Below are positions 1 through 9,441 of a DNA stretch of 29,522 nucleotides, piece by piece. The stretch spans positions 1 through 29,522 of IMG/VR virus record IMGVR_UViG_3300030419_001047. One strand, written 5' to 3'. A program made the position numbers and the translations under genes. The stretch comes from a virus. Numbering within the stretch: the stretch's first letter is position 1; each line of letters opens with the position of its first letter. The notes below the pieces were generated by a model, which saw only the letters and a list, made by a program, of their open reading frames with translations, was not told where the DNA came from and searched no databases.

Positions 1-54
1 GTTTTAAGCCACGTAGAGAAGAATTTGCCCTTTGCTGGTGGTCTAGGGTATTTA

Positions 55-99
55 CCCCTCTAGTTGCTATTCCTGAGCGATCTGAGGGGGTTTTTTTTT
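55..99 (+). terminator. Plus-strand rho-independent terminator
   Basis: CCCCTC-T-AG at 55-63 pairs with CTGAGGGG at 82-89, leaving one bulged base on the left arm and one mismatch-free G/C-rich base. It is followed by G90 and a run of nine T (91-99). This is a classic intrinsic terminator for transcription entering from the left on the plus strand. Read from the other strand the hairpin is followed by TAAATA and has no U-tract, so it should stop minus-strand transcripts poorly. It ends 12 bases from the stop of the last minus-strand gene, marking the meeting point of two convergent operons. Confidence 0.75.
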
Positions 100-110
100 G
101 TCTAGACCTG

Positions 111-515
111 TTATCTTTTCATATTATTGCGCTGTACACCCCTAGATTTTTCAAAACTACGCATTCCACCCAATCCTAACAAAGCCATTGTTAAGGACAT
201 AAGACCTTCGGTTTGAATAACAGGAAGAGCGATGCCCGAACCTGTTAGTGCTAAAATCCAGACAGCTATGGGTTGAAAAACAAACTGCCAACCTAGACCA
301 AAAGCGCATATCCACATGATGGCTGGCCTAGCTCCTGCAACGAAAATAGAGGAATGTTTCGCTTGTTCTAGATTAGTTTGTGCTTGAGCCAGATCCAGAG
401 ATACAATCTGTGATCTTAGTTCGTGGTCAAGTTTCTTTTTGAGATCTTTGTCTTCTACAAATTTGTCTAAGACTTTTCCAGCCACTCCAATTACGCTTTC
501 GGCTATACCTAACAT
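111..515 (-). CDS. Holin, GTA-type three-transmembrane family
   Basis: This 134-residue protein matches the pattern of the 'holin of 3TMs, for gene-transfer release' family. It has an amphipathic N-terminus, a charged segment (residues 20-55), then GARPAIMWICAFGLGWQF (61-78) leading into hydrophobic helices at about 64-91 and 105-118, and the terminal signature LLGLGGMRSFEKSRG (112-126). Family knowledge: such holins assemble in the inner membrane, permeabilise it at lysis time and let the endolysin reach the wall. It is the last gene of the minus-strand operon, 48 bases after the giant ejection protein gene, with GGAG about 10 bases before the ATG. The endolysin gene is about 25 kb upstream, so the lysis genes are not clustered. 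Assignment rests on motif recognition and topology. Confidence 0.82.
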   Translation of the reverse strand: MLGIAESVIGVAGKVLDKFVEDKDLKKKLDHELRSQIVSLDLAQAQTNLEQAKHSSIFVAGARPAIMWICAFGLGWQFVFQPIAVWILALTGSGIALPVIQTEGLMSLTMALLGLGGMRSFEKSRGVQRNNMKR

Positions 516-563
516 TTTCTTTGTTCTCCATTTCTAAACATCGTATGTACGCTAAACCAATCA

Positions 564-3500
564 TTACTGCATTAGTTGATTCATTTGTCTTGATAAATCT
601 TCTTGTGCTCTAAGATCTACGTCTTCAGGGTCTTTATCATATAAAGATTCTGCAAGAGTGTTCATTATAACTATATTTAGTTTAGGCCAGAATTGTGGTG
701 GTATAGTTTCTCCCCCACTTTCTAAAACTTGTATAAAAGCTTCCGTAACTTTTGGATCTGAAAGCATTCGCCCTAAAATTTCAACTTTTTTCATTCTTAA
801 ACCTAGCAGAGCTACTTCTGTAGCTACATATTTAGGACTGATTATACCACGAGAAATGCTGTACAATCTAGATATATATGATTCTACAGACAATCCAGCA
901 GGGACTCTTAAACCTACAGGTGTATCTGATAATCTACTTCTTGCATCCTTATTAAAAATTGTCATTATCTTAGCTAGATTTTTTATACTTTCATAAGACT
1001 TTTCTCCTGCAAGGTACTTTAAATTTTCTTCGTTGTTTACAACCTCTTCAAAAAAAGTACCAACTTTAAAAGGTCTAATAACTTCTCCTGTTAATCCAGC
1101 ACCAGTTGCCAATATAGGTTGTTTCTGCGTAGATTTTGCTAGACCTTCTATAACTATGTCGGAAATAATTTTTTTAACTTCGCTTTCAGGTATGTCTAAG
1201 TCTTTTGCAAGAAGGGGTACAATCTTGTCTACTCTTTGCGAACCCACCCCACTCTTTACAAAGTATTCATACATTCGTTCATAGGAATCTATACCAGAAG
1301 CTTCTTCTATGCCCAGTTTTTTTATAGCCTTGTCTAATACCGTTTTCCTTGTATTAAATTCTGTAGACAATCTTTTTTGTATGTCTTGTAAACCTTTTGC
1401 TAAATCTTCTATTGTGCCAGTTAGTAGGTTTTCTTCTGTTAAATATCTTTCTATACTATCATTGTACGTTAACACTTCCTCTGCATCAAGTACGCCTAGT
1501 TCTTGCAATTTGAGTAAACCTGGAGATTCCATTTCATTAAAAGATTTTGTTGCATCTGCTAGCATTTTTCTTTTTATGGTCATGCCAGCATCTACTTCTA
1601 GAGCCATGTGTGCTTTTGAATCTGCACCTCTATACAACACTTTTAAATCATCTAGAAGTTTTTTAGCGACTGCACTTTTTTGTTTTCCAGTTGTCTCTTT
1701 ATAAACTTTTTTTCTTATTTTTCCAATAGATCTGCTAGCTTTTACAAGTTCTTTTTTAGATTGAAATTCATTACTAAACGCTGCGTTCATTAAATTTTTT
1801 ACAAGCTGTCTTTGCTCATCGTTTAGCACATAAGCTTCTGCATTTGGTTCGCTGTATACTGATTGAGGTGGAAAGCTTTTATAATCATACTCTCCAAAAG
1901 TTATAGCTAAGTCTCTTTCTAAAGCCTTAGCTAGTTCTTCAGCTTCACCTTCCTTAGCGTTCATTATATCTCTGATCCTAGCACCTAACCAATTTACTGG
2001 ATTATTTATAAACGCCTTGTGTCCTAGTACTTCTCCTGTAGTTTCATCTAAGGGTACGGTTTGAGAAAGTTCATTTCCTAAACGATTAAACGCAGGATTT
2101 CTGTATCTATTTATTACCTCTACAGACCAGTTATCTACTGCTGCCTGTAGCCTTCTAACCAATTCTTTAGTTACTAGGCCATCCACACCCTCTGCTGTTT
2201 CTCTAGTGATAGCCTCTACATTACCTATAAGATTATCAACTACAGTACTATATCGTTTTGCTGCATCTAGCTTGTTGTTTTGAAATAGTTCTCTTGATTG
2301 TCCTTGAAGTGCTTTTCTTATTTTTATAAGCTCTGCTACACTTATTTCCATTCGTAACTCAGGTATAGCATCTGCCTTACCTAACTCCTTATTAAGAATC
2401 TTTATTTCATCGTCTAGTATTTTAAATAAATCAAAACTTCCTAATGCACCTCTTTTTTGTTTTATGAGCGTAGCGTTCCATAGAGATCCATAGATATGAT
2501 TTAAAAGGTCATGGTTAACATCCTTTGAAGTAATAGCTATCGGTTCACCATCAGCATTACCTTTAAAAGATGATATGTCTCCAGAATCAAGCAAATCATT
2601 GTGCATCTTTACAAAGAGTTCTTTCAACGAATCGGAGCCATCTAAAGCTTTGTTTATAGAATCTTCTGCTTCTATATTTGCAAATGCGTTCAGAGCAGGA
2701 GCCTTAGATAGCCTAGTGTCTGTTAGACCTTTCAGCACCTTTTCTCTTTGAGTTTGTGGTATTGCAAAAGTATCTGTAAACTCATTATCAGCAAAAAGAG
2801 TTCTCATCCATTTGCTTATATCTACAAGAACAGGACTACCATCCTCGTAAGCTAGATTCTCTAGATCCGTAAACATCTGGTTTCCATCACTATGTCTGAA
2901 TGTACGGTCATTAACCATAGTAGTCCATAATTCGGTAGCAGCTTTATCTGCTTCTATTGCATGTGTTTTAGGATCGTGCAGACTTGCTAAATTTTCTAAA
3001 ATTCCTTCTCGTCCTAAAATTCCCTCTTCTCCTTCTACTCCCTCTAGTCCTTCTGTTCGTATTTTTATCTGTTCTTGCAGTTTACGTGCTAAATCTCTAA
3101 ACGAGTTTAGTTTTGTTTTTTCTCTTGTACCTATAAGTTCATCTATACCTTTAGTACCTGTCTGAGTCCCCTCCCTCAAGAAGTGATGCTCTAAAAGAGT
3201 ATCTACTAACTCTTCTAGTGCTTGTGGACTACCAACCAACACAGATAACTGTCTGTCTGTTAGATTGTTCACCATATTAATTACAAAGCTATCTATGTCG
3301 TTTTTACTTTCATTTAAAGCACTGACTATATTGTTATCCAGATTATTTAAAGCTGCTATAAAATTATTAAGCTTATCGGCATTTTCAGACCCACCGTTAA
3401 GATATTCAGAAGATTGATTTGCTAGTTTCTTTAAGGCATTGCGAAATTCGAGTATTTGTTTTTCTACTGCTGTCTCTTGTGCAACAAGCCCTTTTATCTC

Positions 3501-5186
3501 CTCAGCCATACCTTTAAATCGAGTTGTATCTAATTTAACAGTCATAATCGTATCTCTTATCATCATAAGAGGTATCATATTAGCTGCTTTATCTATGGTA
3601 GTATCTAAAACTTTTGGGTCTATTCCAAGATCTGTTAAATCTTCTTTTACTCGTTGAAACATTAGTATGTTATCTACTGCTGCTTGTTTTTGTTCTTTAG
3701 GAAGAAGTCTTATAAAATCTGCAAACCTATTTAAGTTATCTATTTCTGCATTGGAAAAACCTTCTATTTTGGGTGGTAACTTTCCTTCTTTTAGAAATTG
3801 TTCTCTCTGTGCATCACTTAACTTGTCCATGTCGTTCCCTAAATTTTTGAAGTGCCGTCCAAGTGCTGCTCCTCCTCTTCTTAGTATAAGCTCATAACCT
3901 ACACCACTAAGAAGCCCTCCACCAAGCGCACCCATCCATGCATAGTCGTCACTTCCAAACAAATTTCCTGCAATAATGGTTCCTGCAGTAGCCCCTGTCT
4001 CAGTCATGTTTATCAATCTAAACTCGTAGGGAACTTTAGATGCTCTGCCTTTGTTTAAATCAGCTATTTTTTGAGTTTCTATACGAATAGTTTCTTTGTC
4101 TTTTTTACTTCTTGCTGAAGCTAGCTTACCTTTGGCAGATACTATATCTTCATCAAATTTTCTCTGCTGTGTTTTCATACGTTTTTCTTGTACAACTGTT
4201 TGTACTCGTTTTGCATATCCTGATGCTCTAAAATTTGCCCACCATGACGAAACTTTTCCTTGAGCACTGTCAAACTTGTTCTGAAATTTATTGGTCACTA
4301 CGGTTTCGTGTACTAATCTCCAATCGTCTTCGTCTATGTTTTCAATATGCTGTTCTTTTTTACCTTGTTTTTTTCTTAGATCGTTATATGCTATCTGAGC
4401 TTTTTTCAACATAGGTATTGCACCTCTGGTAGCAATCATTTTACCTACGCCTTTAAACGTAAGATACTCTGGTGCGAACCTTAAAACTTGTTCTGGAAGA
4501 CTTGCCTCTGGCCTCCATATTCCTGTCAACTCAGCAGCCTCTCGTGTAGTGATGTCCGTACCAGACAACATCTTAACCAATCCTTGTGTAAATATGGCTG
4601 CGCTAGGTAGTTCTGGCGCATCTTTAAATGCCTTCCACGCTACTGCATTTTCAGCAGCCCAAAAACCTTCTTTTCTTTTTTTGTTGTAAAGTTTTTCATA
4701 TTCTTTAGCTTTTTCAGGAGTAAACACTCTATCTGGATCTGCAGTAAAACGCCCTCCAAGAAGAACATTTGTTGCTCCTGAAACTAAATTACCAATACCT
4801 GCTACTATACTATACCCTGTAGAAGCAACACCAAGCAAAGTAGGACTAGCCCCTAAGTAACCTTCTTTTCCTTCTTTTATATCTATAGCTCTTTGTAGTA
4901 TTTCTGCTCTACTTCTTTTGGGTTGACCTGCTGCTTCTGAAGCTCGTATCAATGGTCCTGTAACATCTTCTAAGCTTTCTTTAGCACTACCCACACCTAA
5001 GCCAAAAGGCATAGGTATTAGATCTCCACTATCATCAGATTGATATCTTTCTGGAGCTATATCAGAAACACTTTCTACTGTAGGGGCAATACTGTAAGCA
5101 GGTCGTTGTTGTTGATCTTTTCTAGCTCTAATTTCTTGTAGCTTTCTTTCTGCTTCGTCTTTACCAATTGAAAATTCTATATCCAA
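564..5186 (-). CDS. Giant internal virion (DNA-ejection) protein, putative
   Basis: This 1540-residue, largely helical protein is the biggest in the window. Two Gly/Ala-rich hydrophobic stretches (about residues 110-146 and 396-434) could insert into membrane. Long charged coiled-coil regions lie between them (about 330-380) and further on. The C-terminal block starting near residue 1428 (VPAGLSVESYISRLYSISRG) resembles the end of large internal virion proteins of T7-like marine phages as I remember them. Its role would then be to travel in the capsid and form part of the channel that carries DNA across the envelope. I see no enzymatic domain. The start is TTG, preceded by AAAGGA at 8 bases. 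The stop of the preceding gene is 3 bases upstream, so the two are probably translationally coupled. The next in-frame ATG would remove nearly 60 residues. The ejection role is inferred from size, composition and position. Confidence 0.6.
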   Translation of the reverse strand: MDIEFSIGKDEAERKLQEIRARKDQQQRPAYSIAPTVESVSDIAPERYQSDDSGDLIPMPFGLGVGSAKESLEDVTGPLIRASEAAGQPKRSRAEILQRAIDIKEGKEGYLGASPTLLGVASTGYSIVAGIGNLVSGATNVLLGGRFTADPDRVFTPEKAKEYEKLYNKKRKEGFWAAENAVAWKAFKDAPELPSAAIFTQGLVKMLSGTDITTREAAELTGIWRPEASLPEQVLRFAPEYLTFKGVGKMIATRGAIPMLKKAQIAYNDLRKKQGKKEQHIENIDEDDWRLVHETVVTNKFQNKFDSAQGKVSSWWANFRASGYAKRVQTVVQEKRMKTQQRKFDEDIVSAKGKLASARSKKDKETIRIETQKIADLNKGRASKVPYEFRLINMTETGATAGTIIAGNLFGSDDYAWMGALGGGLLSGVGYELILRRGGAALGRHFKNLGNDMDKLSDAQREQFLKEGKLPPKIEGFSNAEIDNLNRFADFIRLLPKEQKQAAVDNILMFQRVKEDLTDLGIDPKVLDTTIDKAANMIPLMMIRDTIMTVKLDTTRFKGMAEEIKGLVAQETAVEKQILEFRNALKKLANQSSEYLNGGSENADKLNNFIAALNNLDNNIVSALNESKNDIDSFVINMVNNLTDRQLSVLVGSPQALEELVDTLLEHHFLREGTQTGTKGIDELIGTREKTKLNSFRDLARKLQEQIKIRTEGLEGVEGEEGILGREGILENLASLHDPKTHAIEADKAATELWTTMVNDRTFRHSDGNQMFTDLENLAYEDGSPVLVDISKWMRTLFADNEFTDTFAIPQTQREKVLKGLTDTRLSKAPALNAFANIEAEDSINKALDGSDSLKELFVKMHNDLLDSGDISSFKGNADGEPIAITSKDVNHDLLNHIYGSLWNATLIKQKRGALGSFDLFKILDDEIKILNKELGKADAIPELRMEISVAELIKIRKALQGQSRELFQNNKLDAAKRYSTVVDNLIGNVEAITRETAEGVDGLVTKELVRRLQAAVDNWSVEVINRYRNPAFNRLGNELSQTVPLDETTGEVLGHKAFINNPVNWLGARIRDIMNAKEGEAEELAKALERDLAITFGEYDYKSFPPQSVYSEPNAEAYVLNDEQRQLVKNLMNAAFSNEFQSKKELVKASRSIGKIRKKVYKETTGKQKSAVAKKLLDDLKVLYRGADSKAHMALEVDAGMTIKRKMLADATKSFNEMESPGLLKLQELGVLDAEEVLTYNDSIERYLTEENLLTGTIEDLAKGLQDIQKRLSTEFNTRKTVLDKAIKKLGIEEASGIDSYERMYEYFVKSGVGSQRVDKIVPLLAKDLDIPESEVKKIISDIVIEGLAKSTQKQPILATGAGLTGEVIRPFKVGTFFEEVVNNEENLKYLAGEKSYESIKNLAKIMTIFNKDARSRLSDTPVGLRVPAGLSVESYISRLYSISRGIISPKYVATEVALLGLRMKKVEILGRMLSDPKVTEAFIQVLESGGETIPPQFWPKLNIVIMNTLAESLYDKDPEDVDLRAQEDLSRQMNQLMQ

Positions 5187-5188
5187 AG

Positions 5189-8125
5189 CTATGTTCCTTT
5201 TCTATTTTTTTTAATGTTTTGAGAATTAAAAAAAGGTTTTCTTCCAGGTATTGTTCTACGCCCACCTTTATAGTCTAGTTTATTTCGCCTCTGTGATCTT
5301 AGGTAGACACCGTTGATTAAAGCACCAAGTTCTTCTGCAGATCTTCTATTAGGATTTTCAGTAAGTTCTCTAAAAAGCCTACGGTAATCTTCTCTATTCG
5401 TACCTGTAGAAATTAGTTGTCCTTCTGGTCCTAGTCCTGCTTCTCCGTTTTGCATTTCGTAAATAAGAAATTCAAGATTTGTTTTTAAGCTTCTTATATC
5501 TCCGCCTCTATCTTTTGCAAATTTTTTAAACGCTTCTAACCTGTCCCCTCTCCACTGTGCAATACCTGCGTTTGTTTCAGTTTTTCCGCCTCCTAGCTGT
5601 TTTGTCGTAATGCCTCTAGACAGTTCTTTCATCATATTTGGACCCAGTTCTTTACGAAAATTTTGCATAAGGGCTATAAAGCCTTCGGGAGAAAAGTTAA
5701 CATCTAAAGCTTTAAGTTCAGGTACTGCAGCACTTGAAAATTGTCTTTGATTTAACCCATCTTCTCCAAGACCTCCAATATATTCGTCTACTTTTACTTT
5801 AAATGCTTTATCTCGTTCTTCTGCAATCTGCGTTCCTGTTTTAACGCTTGGGTCTTCACCAGAAATCTTAACATTAACTACTCCCTGTTTAGTTAGACTA
5901 TACGTTATGGTTTCGCCTCTATTTGTAACCATGTTATAAGCTGATTTTGAAAGTTTTTGCAGTACTTCTGCTTTTTTTGCTGGAGTTTGATTTGACGCTG
6001 CTACCCTAAGAAGACGTTCATAGCTGTCATCATCAACTATGTGGGGATTCGATCCACCTTGCGGAATCCATATCCTAAAGTTTTTTATAGATGTATCTTG
6101 ACCCTGAGAAACTCTTGAAAACTTATAGCGTGTTGTTGTATCTTTACCTAGCCAATCTGTAAATGTAGCTTTGTTAAAAGTACCATATTCAGGATATTTT
6201 TCTTTATCTACGTCAGCTACAGCTTTAAACAATTCCTCTGGTAAATTTTCATCTGGACCAATCGTAAAAGAAGAACCATTTAAAGTCATTCCTCTAACAG
6301 CTTCATTTGCTCTTGTTAATAAGTTTCTTGCCCTCTCTTCTCCACTATTTCCTGCTAGTGCATCCATCTTTAATAGTTCTCCAGCAGCTTGTATAGCCCC
6401 AAGCACATCTTTATTATTTTTCCACTGGCCTTTTCCTGAAAGAGGAAGGTTATACAGATCAGCCATATTGACTGTGTTAACTAACATACCTCTTATTACT
6501 CCTAATTTTGCTAAAGAACGATTTACGTTTGTAAATACATCGTTTCCTATTATATCTAGATTTATCTTAACGTCTGTATCAGATATAGTTTTACCGCCAG
6601 TACCACCTTGAAGAACACTACTTAATTGGTAAGCTAGTATGTACCTTAAAGAACCTGTTAAGGCTGAAGCATCGTTACGTGATAAAGTCTCTTTGTTTGC
6701 TAAATTTCTAAATGTTGCTATATTATTTATAAGCTTTTCTGCAACGCTAGTACTCGTACCACCAATATCTACACCATTAACTTGTCTAGGTCTTACTGAT
6801 CGTAACGCTCTTTCAGCCTGATCCGCTAGGTCAGGAAGAACAGATATAACTCTTCTAGCTTCGTTTACTAAAGAAGAAGGTGTTCCTGTTGTTTTTATGT
6901 TATTTATAAGTTTATCTATAGTTTCAAGACCTGCTCGTGCTAATGGGGCAGCACCAGTATAATTTTTATATGCAGCAACTTTTTGAAGATCGGTTTCGTT
7001 AAGTACTCTATAAGGTATTTTGTCCCTTCTCATATAAGGACCATCTTGTTTTACATCTTTTTTATTTGCAGCCATAGCTACAAGCAATTTAAAATCGTTT
7101 GTAATTCTACCGTCTGGATTTACCCAAGTATTTTTAGTCTCAGCAAAAAACTTAGCAGCCCCATCTACTTTGCTCTGTATGGCCCCTCCCTTAAGAACAT
7201 GTGCTACTAGATCATTTCCTAAAGCCTGATAGATCTTTAAGCCATTACCTTCTGTAGGCTCTATTCCATATTCTTCTGATATTCTTGCTTTTAACATTTG
7301 TCTACCAGCAGGAGTATTTAAGTCTAATTGTTTTTCAGCACCTATAAGAGTTTTGTTAAAGTTAACTAAAGCTTTCTGTATTATAGGCGCATTTGAAACA
7401 GAAGGTTTAGCTGCTGCTGTAGGAACTCCATTCTTTTTATAAACATAATCAACATTGTTTCCGTTATCGGATCGAATCCCATCTCTCATAATTGTACTGC
7501 TTAACTTTTCTACATCAGCCCTTAGCTCTGGATTTTTTCTGAAAACACCTGGAAATAGCGTTTCTTTAGGGTCCTCTCGACCTACTATTTTACCGTTTAA
7601 ATCTCGACTTGTAAGTTGGTTTGCTAAAGTATTATAAGCTGTACCCATTTCAGAAACTAGGCTAGTAGTATTTTTTAAATAGGCATAATCTGCAGGACTT
7701 AACTTTGCAAGGTTAGTAAAAAATGAGGTATTCCTTGTCATCTGATCTCCACCCTTTATGGGTCTTAATACATGTATACCATCAAGATCGCCTATAACAG
7801 AAAAATTTGAACGTATGGTTTGCCTGTTTTTTCCCAACGTAGCAGCATTTCGCAGTTCTTGAACTGCTAGTGCATTAGCTCTATTAAGCGAACCTTCCTT
7901 TGCCTTTCCTGCAAGTTCTTCGCCTAAAAGTTTTGATCGCATTGCCGATTCTGCATCTACTTGTAGCAGCTTGGTTTGTCTTGTAAACCCTAATTGAGCT
8001 AGCTGGTCTGCCTGTTTTCTGGCATCTTTAGCTATTTCGGCTCTACCTGCTCTGACCTCATTCATAAGCCTATTGCCTTCATCTACAGCACCCTTAATCA
8101 TAAACATAAACGGACTTAATCCCAT
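5189..8125 (-). CDS. Internal virion protein with C-terminal tail-lysozyme-like domain
   Basis: This is a 978-residue protein. The N-terminal 110 residues are helical and charged and the middle has no recognisable domain. Residues about 811-935 resemble the phage tail lysozyme domain (as in phi29 gp13 type proteins). NFRKELGP (822-829) aligns with the family's N-x-x-x-E-S segment, placing the likely catalytic glutamate at E826, and NAGIAQWRGDR (853-862 region) matches the hallmark GIAQW motif. The C-terminus is strongly basic. Family knowledge: such domains cleave peptidoglycan locally so that the ejection channel can cross the wall. A strong Shine-Dalgarno (GAGGAGGA) precedes the ATG, and the preceding gene's stop abuts it. 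It is adjacent to the other giant protein, as expected for a set of ejection proteins. The domain call is moderately sure; the middle 650 residues are unexplained. Confidence 0.65.
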   Translation of the reverse strand: MGLSPFMFMIKGAVDEGNRLMNEVRAGRAEIAKDARKQADQLAQLGFTRQTKLLQVDAESAMRSKLLGEELAGKAKEGSLNRANALAVQELRNAATLGKNRQTIRSNFSVIGDLDGIHVLRPIKGGDQMTRNTSFFTNLAKLSPADYAYLKNTTSLVSEMGTAYNTLANQLTSRDLNGKIVGREDPKETLFPGVFRKNPELRADVEKLSSTIMRDGIRSDNGNNVDYVYKKNGVPTAAAKPSVSNAPIIQKALVNFNKTLIGAEKQLDLNTPAGRQMLKARISEEYGIEPTEGNGLKIYQALGNDLVAHVLKGGAIQSKVDGAAKFFAETKNTWVNPDGRITNDFKLLVAMAANKKDVKQDGPYMRRDKIPYRVLNETDLQKVAAYKNYTGAAPLARAGLETIDKLINNIKTTGTPSSLVNEARRVISVLPDLADQAERALRSVRPRQVNGVDIGGTSTSVAEKLINNIATFRNLANKETLSRNDASALTGSLRYILAYQLSSVLQGGTGGKTISDTDVKINLDIIGNDVFTNVNRSLAKLGVIRGMLVNTVNMADLYNLPLSGKGQWKNNKDVLGAIQAAGELLKMDALAGNSGEERARNLLTRANEAVRGMTLNGSSFTIGPDENLPEELFKAVADVDKEKYPEYGTFNKATFTDWLGKDTTTRYKFSRVSQGQDTSIKNFRIWIPQGGSNPHIVDDDSYERLLRVAASNQTPAKKAEVLQKLSKSAYNMVTNRGETITYSLTKQGVVNVKISGEDPSVKTGTQIAEERDKAFKVKVDEYIGGLGEDGLNQRQFSSAAVPELKALDVNFSPEGFIALMQNFRKELGPNMMKELSRGITTKQLGGGKTETNAGIAQWRGDRLEAFKKFAKDRGGDIRSLKTNLEFLIYEMQNGEAGLGPEGQLISTGTNREDYRRLFRELTENPNRRSAEELGALINGVYLRSQRRNKLDYKGGRRTIPGRKPFFNSQNIKKNRKGT

Positions 8126-8761
8126 CTAAATTTCCTCCTCTTGATCTAAAAAAGACATTTCTGGCTGCTGTTCAATAAGAGGCATACCAACTTCTTCACC
8201 TTCAATAACTGCATTTTCTAAAGGTATATTTTCAATAGCATTTATACCTAACATTGCTGACTCGTACATGTCTGGTCTTCTTTCGCTCATCATATGCATT
8301 ATTTGATCGTCAGGTATATCAAGCCTTCTTTTTGCCACTTCTGGATCTGTATTAAATACAGTTGCAGGTATTTTATTTTCTATGGCTAAACCTATTAGAT
8401 GCATACTTACTGGCATCTTCAGTATTTCTGCTATGTCTGGTGTCCAGTACCCTTCTGAAAAACCAGTAAAAGTAATCGTATTGGTGATTGCCTCTACAGG
8501 TACACCTGCCAACATAAGCTTTATAAAGTTATCTTCTGTGTCAGGCTGTTCAATTTTGTCTACTATAAAATCCATAGCGTCTTCTGGAGTAGAGTATATA
8601 GAGGGACGTTCCCAAGCCCACTGTTGAGGATTGTCAGTAAGAGAGTGGCCTGGAGGAGGGGCATTGAAGATATCTATATCGTCTATGCTACCCTTTTCAA
8701 AATTTAATTTCTTTTCAAATTCAGGATCTCTGTAGTTTGGATCTGGATTGATCATAGCCAT
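8126..8761 (-). CDS. Conserved-looking phage protein of unknown function
   Basis: This is a 211-residue acidic protein. The segment PPPGHSLTDNPQQWAWERP (35-53) followed by a helical region with LMLAGVPVEAITNTITFTGF (82-101) and TPDIAEILKMP (107-117) recalls an unnamed family I associate with marine phage structural regions, but I cannot give it a function. There are no membrane segments or cysteines. The C-terminal 35 residues are Glu-rich and low in complexity. It sits directly between a small structural-type gene and the lysozyme-bearing ejection protein, whose ATG follows its stop without a gap. A virion component or assembly factor is plausible. AGGA lies about 9 bases before the ATG. Confidence 0.55.
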   Translation of the reverse strand: MAMINPDPNYRDPEFEKKLNFEKGSIDDIDIFNAPPPGHSLTDNPQQWAWERPSIYSTPEDAMDFIVDKIEQPDTEDNFIKLMLAGVPVEAITNTITFTGFSEGYWTPDIAEILKMPVSMHLIGLAIENKIPATVFNTDPEVAKRRLDIPDDQIMHMMSERRPDMYESAMLGINAIENIPLENAVIEGEEVGMPLIEQQPEMSFLDQEEEI

Positions 8762-8766
8762 ATTTT

Positions 8767-9438
8767 TTATCCTATATTTGGTAGGCGAAATTGCCTAAGC
8801 GCAGTTTGCAATGGTGTTTTTGTTCCTTTTGGTCTGGTTTCACCACTAATCATTTCAGCCAAGTCGTTTTGTGTTACTGGTATTCTTCCTTGATTAACCA
8901 TTTGTCTAGCTATTAAAGACGCTTGTTTTGCTCTATTGCTTTGGCTCATAAGGGCTGCAATCTTTTGTTCAGCAGCTTGTGTTCTTTTTGCCATTTCAGT
9001 TCTTTCCGTTGAACCTAAACGTGCTGTAGGTGTAGACGCTCTTCTTTGAGGAAGACCTTGATTTCCTGCTCCTCGTTGTCCAGCTTTTTGCCTAGCAGAA
9101 GTTATATCTTTAAAAACACCTGCAAGTTTTCCACTTATGCCCAATGCTGCTCGTGCTTTAGCTGCTGCTTCTGAAAAACCACTTCTAGCATCGTCTAGAA
9201 AACTGGTTTCTGTAGCTTGCTCATACGCCCTTTCTCCGTACTGTTGTGCTGCAATATCAAACATTTCATCTGAACTTCTACCGCCTACAGCAGTAAAAGG
9301 TTCGCTGTAGTCGTAGTACGTTAAATCGGAAGGCTCAATGTCTCCATAAACTTCATCTATGTCAAAAGAACCCAAGGTTACATCGTCCCAAAACGATCCA
9401 CCACCACCCTCATATAAATATTTATACGGATCAGCCAT
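8767..9438 (-). CDS. Unknown phage protein in the ejection-protein cluster
   Basis: I do not recognise this 223-residue protein. The N-terminal third is rich in Tyr, Asp and Gly. The middle and C-terminus are Arg/Gln/Ala-rich and mostly helical, with a basic, probably disordered stretch around residues 115-145. There is no signal peptide or membrane segment. AGGAG lies about 9 bases before the ATG. It is separated from its neighbours by only 3-5 bases, in a run of genes that look like internal virion or tail components, so a structural or scaffolding role is the best guess. The opposite charge of its two ends hints at a linker or nucleic-acid-contacting protein, but nothing more specific is supported. 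Confidence 0.5.
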   Translation of the reverse strand: MADPYKYLYEGGGGSFWDDVTLGSFDIDEVYGDIEPSDLTYYDYSEPFTAVGGRSSDEMFDIAAQQYGERAYEQATETSFLDDARSGFSEAAAKARAALGISGKLAGVFKDITSARQKAGQRGAGNQGLPQRRASTPTARLGSTERTEMAKRTQAAEQKIAALMSQSNRAKQASLIARQMVNQGRIPVTQNDLAEMISGETRPKGTKTPLQTALRQFRLPNIG

Positions 9439-9441
9439 ATT

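Noticed and set aside
1-63. Plus-strand open frame entering from the left edge and ending in TAG
   Set aside because: Only 20 codons are visible and another plus frame is also open, so the coding frame cannot be decided. It is mentioned with the terminator instead of being listed as a gene.
20-110. tRNA-like fold near the left edge
   Set aside because: The arms do not form a cloverleaf and there is no T-loop consensus; the pairing is explained by the terminator hairpin.
430-564. A 44-residue minus-strand frame starting with a TAATG overlap at the end of the giant ejection gene and running into the holin gene
   Set aside because: Most of it overlaps the holin gene in another frame, its composition is Arg/Lys/Trp-rich and unlike the other proteins here, and the holin has its own ribosome binding site.
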